Origin: Campylobacteraceae bacterium
GTDB taxonomy: Bacteria; Campylobacterota; Campylobacteria; Campylobacterales; Sulfurospirillaceae
Assembly (NCBI GenBank): GCA_019162915.1
Contig: JAFLKZ010000030.1
Coordinates: 1-15,836, forward strand
DNA length: 15,836 nt
Reading direction: 5' to 3'
The notes beneath the pieces were generated by a model. That model was given only the letters and a program-made list of their open reading frames with translations, was not told the origin of the DNA and ran no database searches. Position 1 is the first letter of the stretch. The number at the start of each line of letters is the position of its first letter. This document shows positions 1 through 5,663 of the stretch, in pieces. Position numbers and translations under genes: made by a program.

Positions 1-59
1 AAAACTCCCAATTCTTCTAATTTTCTCAAAGATTTATTGAAAATTACAAAAATTTGTGA

Positions 60-65
60 TAGACT
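60..65 (+). promoter_or_regulatory. Candidate -10 box of porin A copy 1
   Basis: TAGACT lies 34 bases before the porin start. It occupies exactly the place of TATACT (3528-3533) in the promoter ahead of the second porin copy, counted from the ATG. The sequence between the box and base 80 differs between the two promoters, so the shared position is modest independent support. No -35 box is evident, which is usual for Campylobacterota sigma70 promoters. The window starts only 59 bases upstream, so other elements may be cut off. Confidence 0.4.
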
Positions 66-99
66 TATCTCGCCTTTCAAAAAAATTCAAGGAGACAAT

Positions 100-1464
100 A
101 TGAAATTAGCTAAACTTAGCTTGGCGGCTATCGTAGTTGCAGGACTTGCATCTAGTTCATTCGCAGCAGACACACTTGCTGACGCATTCAAAAACGGAAA
201 AGTAAACGGCGAATTAAGAGCATGGTATTGGGATAGAAATACAAATGATACTACTAGTCAAACAACTGTTGCAAAAGGTGACGCAGCTATATTTAATACA
301 GGTTTAATACTTGGTTATGTAACTGATAAGTTATATGGCTTTAGCATGGGTGCGACATTCCAATCAAACTATGCTCCTGCTGCAAGTTCAGAGGCTAAAT
401 ATCTTTATGCTAAAGATGAATTTGGTTCAGGAGCAGTTCTTTCTGAAGCATACTTGGCATATACTATGAAAAATACAATTGTTAAAGTAGGTCGTCAATT
501 TATCGCTACACCACTTGTAAGTGGTAGTGGTTCAAGAATGATAAAAGAAGCATTTGAAGGTGCTACTATTGTTAATACTGACGTTCCTGCAACAACATTG
601 GTTGCTGGTTATGTTACTAAGTTTCAAGCTAGAACAACAGGTGCTATTAGTGGTTTAGTTTCTAGCGACATTCCAGAATTCACAAAAACAGCAATAGTTA
701 CAGCAGGTACTGGTGATGCAGTTTGGAATGGTACAAAATTTGTTAAAGCAGGTACAGTATTTGCATTTGATGGTGCTTATACAGCAGCAGCAATTAACAA
801 ATCTATTACAAATCTAACATTGACAGCTCAGTATGCACAGGTTAATGATGTAGCTAATGTAGCTGATGTAGACATGTATTATGCAGAAGCAAATTATGTA
901 CTTCCTATGAGTGGATTTAAGTTAGGTTTTGATGGAGTATATCGTGGTTCTAAAACAGGTTCTGCTTTAGATGATTATAATCTTGAAGGTGCTTATGCTG
1001 CAGCTCGTATTGGAGTAAGTGAACTTGCTGGTTTCGGCGCTTCTTTTGCTTATGGTTCAACATCTAAATCAGATGCAGTTATCGCAGGTGTTGGTAATGG
1101 TCCAACTACTTATACAGCAATGTTAATTCGTGGACCAGGTCAAACATTAGATAAAGATACTGATTCTTACCTTTTTCAAGCAACTTATGATTTTGCTGGT
1201 GTAGGTGCTACTGGCTTAAAAGCACTTGCTCAATATGGCGTAAGTAAACAAAATGATGCTGATGTTATTTCTGGTGCTACTTCTCTTGTTCTAACTCCAA
1301 GAGATATAAAATTTACAAACCTTGCATTTGGACTATCTTATGATGTGGCAGCGGTTAAAGGTCTTAATTTAGCAGCTCAATATGAGACACAAGAAAAAGA
1401 TACTTCAGGTGTTTCAAAAGTTGATACAAATGAATACAGATTTATGGCTAACTACAAATTTTAA
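100..1464 (+). CDS. OprD/MOMP-like outer-membrane porin A, copy 1
   Basis: This is a predicted outer-membrane beta-barrel channel of 454 residues for passive uptake of small solutes. The start at 100 is chosen because AAGGAG lies just upstream and translation there opens a clean signal peptide: Lys-containing N-terminus, hydrophobic core, cleavage near Ala22 (SSFA/AD). An in-frame start at 37 would put 21 charged residues before it. The mature chain has alternating polar and hydrophobic stretches, no cysteine, and a terminal Phe after Asn-Tyr-Lys, the usual barrel-assembly signal. The TPLVSGSGSR...AFEG segment (about 138-154) resembles the conserved OprD-family loop region. A hairpin terminator follows, so it is probably monocistronic. 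It is identical in protein sequence to 3568-4932 and related to porin B at 7036. The family is fairly sure; the substrate cannot be told. Confidence 0.9.
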   Translation: MKLAKLSLAAIVVAGLASSSFAADTLADAFKNGKVNGELRAWYWDRNTNDTTSQTTVAKGDAAIFNTGLILGYVTDKLYGFSMGATFQSNYAPAASSEAKYLYAKDEFGSGAVLSEAYLAYTMKNTIVKVGRQFIATPLVSGSGSRMIKEAFEGATIVNTDVPATTLVAGYVTKFQARTTGAISGLVSSDIPEFTKTAIVTAGTGDAVWNGTKFVKAGTVFAFDGAYTAAAINKSITNLTLTAQYAQVNDVANVADVDMYYAEANYVLPMSGFKLGFDGVYRGSKTGSALDDYNLEGAYAAARIGVSELAGFGASFAYGSTSKSDAVIAGVGNGPTTYTAMLIRGPGQTLDKDTDSYLFQATYDFAGVGATGLKALAQYGVSKQNDADVISGATSLVLTPRDIKFTNLAFGLSYDVAAVKGLNLAAQYETQEKDTSGVSKVDTNEYRFMANYKF

Positions 1465-1490
1465 TTTGTACTCGCTTTAATCTTCTCCAA

Positions 1491-1528
1491 AAACAGTGGC
1501 AAAATGCCACTGTTTCTTCTTCTTTTTT
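1491..1528 (+). terminator. Rho-independent terminator of porin A copy 1
   Basis: An 11-bp perfect stem (1491-1501 with 1505-1515) has a 3-base loop and is followed by a pyrimidine run ending in six Ts. It lies 27 bases after the stop codon and should end porin transcription before the REP-like array. Confidence 0.9.
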
Positions 1529-1530
1529 AA

Positions 1531-1557
1531 TTAATGGGGACAGGCTACTTTAATTAA
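1531..1557 (+). repeat. REP-like unit, forward (unit 1)
   Basis: The core GGGGACAGGCTACTTT is flanked by TTAAT and AATTAA. Its complement begins GTAG, the tetranucleotide that precedes the foot of classical REP hairpins. Identity with the unit before the RAYT continues well beyond the core: 1531-1579 matches 2531-2579 with one mismatch, including the TATACT box. Confidence 0.85.
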
Positions 1558-1566
1558 GTCTTCTGC

Positions 1567-1572
1567 TATACT
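1567..1572 (+). promoter_or_regulatory. Stranded copy of the RAYT promoter -10 box
   Basis: TATACT stands in the same context as the RAYT promoter at 2567-2572 (49-bp repeat, one mismatch), but no transposase follows it. It may be the leftover head of a second RAYT element, or a weak promoter reading into the first cassette. Confidence 0.4.
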
Positions 1573-1582
1573 TTCATCAAGT

Positions 1583-1604
1583 TTAATGGGGACAGGCTAC
1601 TTTA
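1583..1604 (+). repeat. REP-like unit, forward (unit 2)
   Basis: The sequence TTAATGGGGACAGGCTAC followed by TTTA opens the first cassette. It lies only about 50 bp from unit 1, in the same orientation. Confidence 0.85.
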
Positions 1605-1678
1605 TTTCACTCATTTATTGAAAACTTCACTCTTCATTCTACTTTTTATTTCATCTTGTTAAATTCCTTTACTTTCGA

Positions 1679-1684
1679 TATAAT
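1679..1684 (+). promoter_or_regulatory. -10 box of cassette 1
   Basis: A perfect TATAAT lies within T-rich DNA that is conserved ahead of cassette 2, with similar CTTCAC and TTCATT blocks further upstream. It lies 20 bases before the TTG start at 1705, leaving room for a short leader with an AAGGA ribosome-binding site. Confidence 0.7.
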
Positions 1685-1704
1685 TTAGCACAAAAGGATT
1701 GTAA

Positions 1705-1935
1705 TTGAGTGATATAGATAGAGCAAAAGATTCCATCAATAATACAAGAATGTATATTGGTATCTGCATTACATTTATTTTAACAATTGGTGCAGGAGTT
1801 ACTAGTTTGTATAGCAACAATAATATCAATGTATTGTTTTGGATAGGGCTTCTTTTTATCGTTGGTTTCAGTATCCTTTTTGCACTTTTAGCTAAAGTAT
1901 TACATAATAAAACAGATAAATTAAAGGATTTATAA
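1705..1935 (+). CDS. Small two-helix membrane protein, cassette 1
   Basis: This 76-residue protein has no function I recognise. It has a short charged N-terminus (about 1-15), two hydrophobic helices (about 17-36 and 43-63) joined by a Ser-Asn-Asn-Asn-Ile-Asn turn, and a Lys-rich tail. It would be an inner-membrane hairpin. The TTG start is chosen because AAGGA sits 6 bases before it and the resulting N-terminus (Met-Ser-x-x-Asp-x-Ala-Lys) matches the paralogue at 2196. The two share about 31 of 76 residues, notably IGAGV, NNIN and FW. The next small ORF overlaps its stop (TAATG). Conservation between the diverged cassettes suggests a real protein. Confidence 0.7.
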   Translation: MSDIDRAKDSINNTRMYIGICITFILTIGAGVTSLYSNNNINVLFWIGLLFIVGFSILFALLAKVLHNKTDKLKDL

Positions 1936-2018
1936 TGCTTGCTACTATCGCCATAATTATCGTTTCCATAGTTTTTTTTGCTTCTGTACTTTATAGTGTA
2001 AAAGAAGTTGCACTATAA
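1935..2018 (+). CDS. Tiny hydrophobic ORF, cassette 1, possibly cut short by a stop
   Basis: The ATG overlaps the stop of the preceding gene (TAATG), suggesting coupled translation. It encodes 27 residues, nearly all one hydrophobic helix, ending in Lys-Glu-Val-Ala-Leu. After the TAA at 2016-2018 the same frame stays open for 20 more codons to 2081. That part, with Phe-Gly-Phe-Ala-Ile-Leu-Tyr-Gly-Thr-Tyr-Glu-Leu, closely matches the end of the cassette 2 counterpart at 2426-2515. It is therefore either a genuine 27-residue peptide or a roughly 48-codon gene broken by a nonsense change. No function is known. Confidence 0.45.
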   Translation: MLATIAIIIVSIVFFASVLYSVKEVAL

Positions 2019-2088
2019 TCATTAATTGGAGCTGCTTTTGGGTTTGCTATACTATATGGAACTTACGAATTAATGGGTTAATGGTGGG

Positions 2089-2114
2089 TTAATGGGGACA
2101 GGCTACTTTAATTA
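2089..2114 (+). repeat. REP-like unit, forward (unit 3)
   Basis: The sequence TTAATGGGGACAGGCTAC is followed by TTTAATTA. It separates cassette 1 from cassette 2. Confidence 0.85.
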
Positions 2115-2183
2115 CCCATTTGTTGAAAACTTCACCTTTCATTTCCCTATCAGCTTCTTCTTGTTTTCATTGATTCCTTTTGA

Positions 2184-2189
2184 TATAAT
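2184..2189 (+). promoter_or_regulatory. -10 box of cassette 2, leaderless arrangement
   Basis: A perfect TATAAT follows a T-rich stretch resembling the cassette 1 promoter. Only six bases separate it from the ATG at 2196, so transcription should begin at or within a base or two of the start codon. No Shine-Dalgarno sequence is present. Confidence 0.65.
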
Positions 2190-2195
2190 TCAAGC

Positions 2196-2429
2196 ATGAG
2201 TAAAGTTGATGAAGCGAAAGAGCATATTGGTGCTTTGAAAACATATCTTTCTATTATTGTTGCCGTATTATTAGCCATTGGAGCAGGTGTTTCAAAACTA
2301 TATCTTGACAACAACATTAATCCAATTTTTTGGGTTGGAATTGTGGTTCTTTTTGTGTTAATACTTTCTTTCATGCTTGTAGCTCGTTCGATGCACAATA
2401 ATATAAAAAAATTAAGGAATTTAAAATGA
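2196..2429 (+). CDS. Small two-helix membrane protein, cassette 2
   Basis: This 77-residue paralogue of the protein at 1705 has the same plan: charged N-terminus, helices at about 17-36 and 44-63, an Asp-Asn-Asn-Ile-Asn turn, and a basic tail. Identity is about 40 percent. The homologous N-terminus fixes the start at the ATG at 2196, which directly follows a TATAAT box without a ribosome-binding site, so the mRNA may be leaderless. Its stop overlaps the start of the next tiny ORF (ATGA). I do not recognise the family. A holin-like, toxin-like or signalling role would be speculation. Confidence 0.72.
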   Translation: MSKVDEAKEHIGALKTYLSIIVAVLLAIGAGVSKLYLDNNINPIFWVGIVVLFVLILSFMLVARSMHNNIKKLRNLK

Positions 2430-2515
2430 CCTTGCCAACACTCGCAATTATAATTATTGGAGTTACTTTTGGGTTTGCCATACTATATGGAACTTATGAG
2501 TTAACAAGAGAATGA
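2426..2515 (+). CDS. Tiny single-helix membrane ORF, cassette 2
   Basis: This 29-residue ORF begins in a 4-base ATGA overlap with the gene before it, which favours coupled translation. It is one hydrophobic helix (about 6-22) ending in a polar Tyr-Glu-Leu-Thr-Arg-Glu tail. The core Phe-Gly-Phe-Ala-Ile-Leu-Tyr-Gly-Thr-Tyr-Glu-Leu is kept in cassette 1, where it lies beyond a stop codon. Conservation of the overlap and of the tail in two diverged cassettes is the main support. Function is unknown. Confidence 0.55.
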   Translation: MTLPTLAIIIIGVTFGFAILYGTYELTRE

Positions 2516-2530
2516 TATATAGAATTTGAT

Positions 2531-2556
2531 TTAATGGGGACAGGCTACTTTAATTA
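2531..2556 (+). repeat. REP-like unit, forward (unit 4), RAYT-proximal
   Basis: The sequence TTAATGGGGACAGGCTAC is followed by TTTAATTA, directly upstream of the RAYT promoter. With the inverted unit at 3269 it brackets the transposase gene. Confidence 0.85.
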
Positions 2557-2566
2557 ATTCTTCTGC

Positions 2567-2597
2567 TATACTTTCATCATAAAATCTTTACATGTAA
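2567..2597 (+). promoter_or_regulatory. RAYT promoter and leader palindrome
   Basis: The -10 box TATACT (2567-2572) is followed by a leader of about 30 bases containing the palindrome TTTACATGTAA (2587-2597). The palindrome abuts the AGAGGA ribosome-binding site of the RAYT, so a protein or RNA fold at this site could affect transposase translation. That regulatory reading is inference. Confidence 0.5.
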
Positions 2598-2608
2598 GAG
2601 GAAAACCC

Positions 2609-3271
2609 ATGCCACGCATTGCACGCGGAGAGACTATTGGTGGAATTTATCATGTTATTAACCGTGGCAATATGCGAATGCAAGTTTTTGATGATGCTGA
2701 GGATTATAATTATTTTTTAAAACTACTTTATGATGGCTTGAAAAGAGAGGCTGTTGAACTTCATGCGTATTGCCTTATGCCAAATCATTTTCATCTACTA
2801 CTTGTGCCTCAAAAAGAAGAAAGCCTAAGTCATTTGATGCAGTGGGTTATGACTTCTCATGTGCGCTATTACCACAAAAAGAACAAAACTTCAGGACATA
2901 TTTGGCAAGGAAGATATAAGAGTTTTATCGTCCAAAAAGAGAATTATTATCTGTCATTATTGCGATATATAGAAGCTAATGCACTTCGTGCTAAACTTGT
3001 AAAAGATGCACAAGAGTGGCTTTATGGATCGCTTCGAGAGCGGACGATGCACGAAAGACGCTTACTTAATAAGCCTTTGGTGGAATTGCCGTTAGAGTGG
3101 GATTTACATGTAAACACACCTTTAGGAGATATGGAATTAGAAATTGTACGCAACAGCGTCAATCGTCAAAGCCCACTAGGTGAAGCAATCTGGCAAGAAA
3201 AAACCGCCATAGAACATGGACTAAGCTCGACATTAAATCCACGAGGAAGACCAAAAAAAGAACTAGAATAA
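2609..3271 (+). CDS. rayT: REP-associated tyrosine transposase (RAYT, Y1/HUH family), copy 1
   Basis: A 220-residue HUH single-strand transposase of the IS200-like Y1 group. RAYTs cut and join single-stranded REP DNA and are usually single-copy domesticated enzymes. Visible motifs are the N-terminal YHVINRGN (14-21), the metal-binding His60-Phe61-His62 in LMPNHFHLL, the GHIWQGRYKS segment (97-105), and the likely nucleophile Tyr120 in RYIEANALRA. An AT-hook-like RGRPKK lies near the C-terminus. The catalytic residues look intact. The start is supported by AGAGGA 6 bases upstream. REP-like units lie in opposite orientations on both sides, and the stop codon TAA is itself the first bases of the inverted unit. 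There is an identical copy at 6077. Confidence 0.92.
   Translation: MPRIARGETIGGIYHVINRGNMRMQVFDDAEDYNYFLKLLYDGLKREAVELHAYCLMPNHFHLLLVPQKEESLSHLMQWVMTSHVRYYHKKNKTSGHIWQGRYKSFIVQKENYYLSLLRYIEANALRAKLVKDAQEWLYGSLRERTMHERRLLNKPLVELPLEWDLHVNTPLGDMELEIVRNSVNRQSPLGEAIWQEKTAIEHGLSSTLNPRGRPKKELE
3103..3114. other. TTTACATGTAAA palindrome inside the RAYT gene
   Basis: A perfect 12-bp palindrome lies within coding sequence (Leu-His-Val-Asn region). It is one of eight copies of the 11-base core in the window. Its presence inside a gene argues against a purely promoter-bound role. Confidence 0.5.
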
Positions 3272-3289
3272 AGTAGCCTGTCCCCTTTA
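3269..3289 (-). repeat. REP-like unit, inverted (unit 5)
   Basis: TAAAGTAGCCTGTCCCC followed by TTTA is the reverse complement of the forward units. Its first three bases are the RAYT stop codon. Confidence 0.85.
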
Positions 3290-3335
3290 TCCTCCTTCAA
3301 AAGATTTACCATGTCAAATATTAAATGAAATTGGA

Positions 3336-3356
3336 TAAAGTAGCCTGTCCCCTTTA
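3336..3356 (-). repeat. REP-like unit, inverted (unit 6)
   Basis: This is a second inverted unit with the same 21-base sequence, preceded by the same GGA seen further along after unit 5. It marks the apparent right edge of the island. From here to the porin promoter (3357-3527) there is only AT-rich DNA with a 6-bp dyad, TTTGGT/ACCAAA, at 3397-3414. Confidence 0.85.
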
Positions 3357-3527
3357 TCTTTATTAACTTTATTTTTATCATATTTAATTTTGTTAATTTG
3401 GTTGTTATACCAAAATATAAACATTAAGGGAGTTGAAAGGTGGAAACTGTAACTTCTAAATTTACTCAATTTCTGAAAAGCTTACTTTTTAATCACACGT
3501 TACTTTGTTTTTTTTGATTTTTTTTTG

Positions 3528-3533
3528 TATACT
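3528..3533 (+). promoter_or_regulatory. Porin promoter -10 box (porin B type), copy 1
   Basis: TATACT is preceded by TG and by long T runs (3508-3526), the pattern of Campylobacterota housekeeping promoters. It gives a leader of about 28 bases before the porin ATG at 3568. The same promoter precedes porin B at 6996, while porin A copy 1 has a different upstream sequence. Confidence 0.7.
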
Positions 3534-3567
3534 TCAAATTGTTTATATAAAAATTCAAGGAGACAAT

Positions 3568-4932
3568 ATGAAATTAGCTAAACTTAGCTTGGCGGCTATA
3601 GTAGTTGCAGGACTTGCATCTAGTTCATTCGCAGCAGACACACTTGCTGACGCATTCAAAAACGGAAAAGTAAACGGCGAATTAAGAGCATGGTATTGGG
3701 ATAGAAATACAAATGATACTACTAGTCAAACAACTGTTGCAAAAGGTGACGCAGCTATATTTAATACAGGTTTAATACTTGGTTATGTAACTGATAAGTT
3801 ATATGGCTTTAGCATGGGTGCGACATTCCAATCAAACTATGCTCCTGCTGCAAGTTCAGAGGCTAAATATCTTTATGCTAAAGATGAATTTGGTTCAGGA
3901 GCAGTTCTTTCTGAAGCATACTTGGCATATACTATGAAAAATACAATTGTTAAAGTAGGTCGTCAATTTATCGCTACACCACTTGTAAGTGGTAGTGGTT
4001 CAAGAATGATAAAAGAAGCATTTGAAGGTGCTACTATTGTTAATACTGACGTTCCTGCAACAACATTGGTTGCTGGTTATGTTACTAAGTTTCAAGCTAG
4101 AACAACAGGTGCTATTAGTGGTTTAGTTTCTAGCGACATTCCAGAATTCACAAAAACAGCAATAGTTACAGCAGGTACTGGTGATGCAGTTTGGAATGGT
4201 ACAAAATTTGTTAAAGCAGGTACAGTATTTGCATTTGATGGTGCTTATACAGCAGCAGCAATTAACAAATCTATTACAAATCTAACATTGACAGCTCAGT
4301 ATGCACAGGTTAATGATGTAGCTAATGTAGCTGATGTAGACATGTATTATGCAGAAGCAAATTATGTACTTCCTATGAGTGGATTTAAGTTAGGTTTTGA
4401 TGGAGTATATCGTGGTTCTAAAACAGGTTCTGCTTTAGATGATTATAATCTTGAAGGTGCTTATGCTGCAGCTCGTATTGGAGTAAGTGAACTTGCTGGT
4501 TTCGGCGCTTCTTTTGCTTATGGTTCAACATCTAAATCAGATGCAGTTATCGCAGGTGTTGGTAATGGTCCAACTACTTATACAGCAATGTTAATTCGTG
4601 GACCAGGTCAAACATTAGATAAAGATACTGATTCTTACCTTTTTCAAGCAACTTATGATTTTGCTGGTGTAGGTGCTACTGGCTTAAAAGCACTTGCTCA
4701 ATATGGCGTAAGTAAACAAAATGATGCTGATGTTATTTCTGGTGCTACTTCTCTTGTTCTAACTCCAAGAGATATAAAATTTACAAACCTTGCATTTGGA
4801 CTATCTTATGATGTGGCAGCGGTTAAAGGTCTTAATTTAGCAGCTCAATATGAGACACAAGAAAAAGATACTTCAGGTGTTTCAAAAGTTGATACAAATG
4901 AATACAGATTTATGGCTAACTACAAATTTTAA
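3568..4932 (+). CDS. OprD/MOMP-like outer-membrane porin A, copy 2 (chimeric 5' end)
   Basis: The 454-residue protein is identical to that at 100-1464, with the same signal peptide, barrel features and C-terminal Phe. The gene is a chimera. Its promoter and the first part of its signal-peptide codons, including the diagnostic A at 3600, match porin B, while the rest matches porin A. It should therefore be expressed under porin B control. AAGGAG precedes the ATG. The same terminator follows. If both copies are active, porin A dosage and regulation differ from a strain with a single copy. Confidence 0.9.
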   Translation: MKLAKLSLAAIVVAGLASSSFAADTLADAFKNGKVNGELRAWYWDRNTNDTTSQTTVAKGDAAIFNTGLILGYVTDKLYGFSMGATFQSNYAPAASSEAKYLYAKDEFGSGAVLSEAYLAYTMKNTIVKVGRQFIATPLVSGSGSRMIKEAFEGATIVNTDVPATTLVAGYVTKFQARTTGAISGLVSSDIPEFTKTAIVTAGTGDAVWNGTKFVKAGTVFAFDGAYTAAAINKSITNLTLTAQYAQVNDVANVADVDMYYAEANYVLPMSGFKLGFDGVYRGSKTGSALDDYNLEGAYAAARIGVSELAGFGASFAYGSTSKSDAVIAGVGNGPTTYTAMLIRGPGQTLDKDTDSYLFQATYDFAGVGATGLKALAQYGVSKQNDADVISGATSLVLTPRDIKFTNLAFGLSYDVAAVKGLNLAAQYETQEKDTSGVSKVDTNEYRFMANYKF

Positions 4933-4958
4933 TTTGTACTCGCTTTAATCTTCTCCAA

Positions 4959-4996
4959 AAACAGTGGCAAAATGCCACTGTTTCTTCTTCTTTTTT
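4959..4996 (+). terminator. Rho-independent terminator of porin A copy 2
   Basis: This is an identical copy of the 11-bp stem, 3-base loop and T run found after the first porin. Confidence 0.9.
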
Positions 4997-4998
4997 AA

Positions 4999-5025
4999 TT
5001 AATGGGGACAGGCTACTTTAATTAA
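4999..5025 (+). repeat. REP-like unit, forward (unit 1, copy 2)
   Basis: Identical to 1531-1557, including the stranded TATACT box downstream (5035-5040). Confidence 0.85.
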
Positions 5026-5050
5026 GTCTTCTGCTATACTTTCATCAAGT

Positions 5051-5072
5051 TTAATGGGGACAGGCTACTTTA
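5051..5072 (+). repeat. REP-like unit, forward (unit 2, copy 2)
   Basis: Identical to 1583-1604. Confidence 0.85.
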
Positions 5073-5146
5073 TTTCACTCATTTATTGAAAACTTCACTC
5101 TTCATTCTACTTTTTATTTCATCTTGTTAAATTCCTTTACTTTCGA

Positions 5147-5152
5147 TATAAT
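5147..5152 (+). promoter_or_regulatory. -10 box of cassette 1, copy 2
   Basis: TATAAT, identical in context to 1679-1684. Confidence 0.65.
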
Positions 5153-5172
5153 TTAGCACAAAAGGATTGTAA

Positions 5173-5403
5173 TTGAGTGATATAGATAGAGCAAAAGATT
5201 CCATCAATAATACAAGAATGTATATTGGTATCTGCATTACATTTATTTTAACAATTGGTGCAGGAGTTACTAGTTTGTATAGCAACAATAATATCAATGT
5301 ATTGTTTTGGATAGGGCTTCTTTTTATCGTTGGTTTCAGTATCCTTTTTGCACTTTTAGCTAAAGTATTACATAATAAAACAGATAAATTAAAGGATTTA
5401 TAA
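5173..5403 (+). CDS. Small two-helix membrane protein, cassette 1, copy 2
   Basis: Identical to the 76-residue protein at 1705-1935: TTG start behind AAGGA, two membrane helices, Lys-rich tail, and a stop overlapping the next ORF. The family is not recognised. Confidence 0.68.
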   Translation: MSDIDRAKDSINNTRMYIGICITFILTIGAGVTSLYSNNNINVLFWIGLLFIVGFSILFALLAKVLHNKTDKLKDL

Positions 5404-5486
5404 TGCTTGCTACTATCGCCATAATTATCGTTTCCATAGTTTTTTTTGCTTCTGTACTTTATAGTGTAAAAGAAGTTGCACTATAA
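5403..5486 (+). CDS. Tiny hydrophobic ORF, cassette 1, copy 2
   Basis: Identical to 1935-2018: 27 residues, one hydrophobic helix, then a TAA. The frame stays open beyond it to 5549 and there resembles the cassette 2 counterpart. The same doubt applies as to whether it is a short peptide or an interrupted gene. The stop is present in both units, so it predates the duplication. Confidence 0.43.
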   Translation: MLATIAIIIVSIVFFASVLYSVKEVAL

Positions 5487-5556
5487 TCATTAATTGGAGC
5501 TGCTTTTGGGTTTGCTATACTATATGGAACTTACGAATTAATGGGTTAATGGTGGG

Positions 5557-5582
5557 TTAATGGGGACAGGCTACTTTAATTA
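5557..5582 (+). repeat. REP-like unit, forward (unit 3, copy 2)
   Basis: Identical to 2089-2114. Confidence 0.85.
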
Positions 5583-5651
5583 CCCATTTGTTGAAAACTT
5601 CACCTTTCATTTCCCTATCAGCTTCTTCTTGTTTTCATTGATTCCTTTTGA

Positions 5652-5657
5652 TATAAT
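5652..5657 (+). promoter_or_regulatory. -10 box of cassette 2, copy 2
   Basis: TATAAT six bases before the ATG at 5664, identical to 2184-2189. It has the same leaderless arrangement. Confidence 0.6.
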
Positions 5658-5663
5658 TCAAGC

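Larger units (their letters stand above)
1531..3356 (+). mobile_element. REP/RAYT island with two small-gene cassettes, copy 1
   Basis: The island has four forward REP-like units (1531, 1583, 2089, 2531), then the RAYT gene, then two inverted units (3269, 3336). Two homologous cassettes sit between the forward units, each with its own promoter and a pair of tiny membrane-protein genes. It is inserted between two porin genes, after a porin terminator and before a porin promoter. The outer limits are set by the outermost repeat units and are approximate. RAYTs are known to be linked to the REP sequences they process. The idea that the small genes travel as passengers is inference. Confidence 0.65.
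81..3548. repeat. Tandem duplication, unit 1 (3468 bp)
   Basis: This is the first of two direct units with a period of 3468 bp. It runs from the bases just before the porin A ribosome-binding site to the porin promoter region upstream of copy 2. Identity with unit 2 begins at 81 (base 80 is A, base 3548 is T). The only difference I found by eye is 132 C against 3600 A, a synonymous Ile codon change in the signal peptide. All encoded proteins are identical between units. Such identity over 3.4 kb, including non-coding DNA, points to a very recent event or an assembly error. Confidence 0.95.

Noticed and set aside
37..99. Longer N-terminus for porin A copy 1 starting at 37 (and matching longer starts at 3505 and 6973)
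   Set aside because: The extensions differ between copies, lack ribosome-binding sites and would bury the signal peptide. AAGGAG and the signal peptide support 100, 3568 and 7036.
2150..2398. Minus-strand ORF of 82 codons over cassette 2 (and its copy at 5618-5866)
   Set aside because: It is antisense to the conserved small membrane-protein gene, with no promoter or family resemblance.
1531..3356. CRISPR-like array of short repeats
   Set aside because: The repeats are irregularly spaced, occur in both orientations around a RAYT, and have coding cassettes rather than uniform spacers between them. No cas genes are present.
3166..3381. Minus-strand ORF over the RAYT 3' end and inverted repeats (copy at 6634-6849)
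   Set aside because: Low-complexity start in AT-rich DNA, and mostly antisense to RAYT codons and repeats.
3440..3517. A 25-codon GTG ORF with an AGGGAG upstream, ahead of the porin promoter
   Set aside because: It ends before the TATACT box, so it would not be a leader of the porin mRNA. The product has no recognisable feature, and it may be chance in AT-rich DNA.
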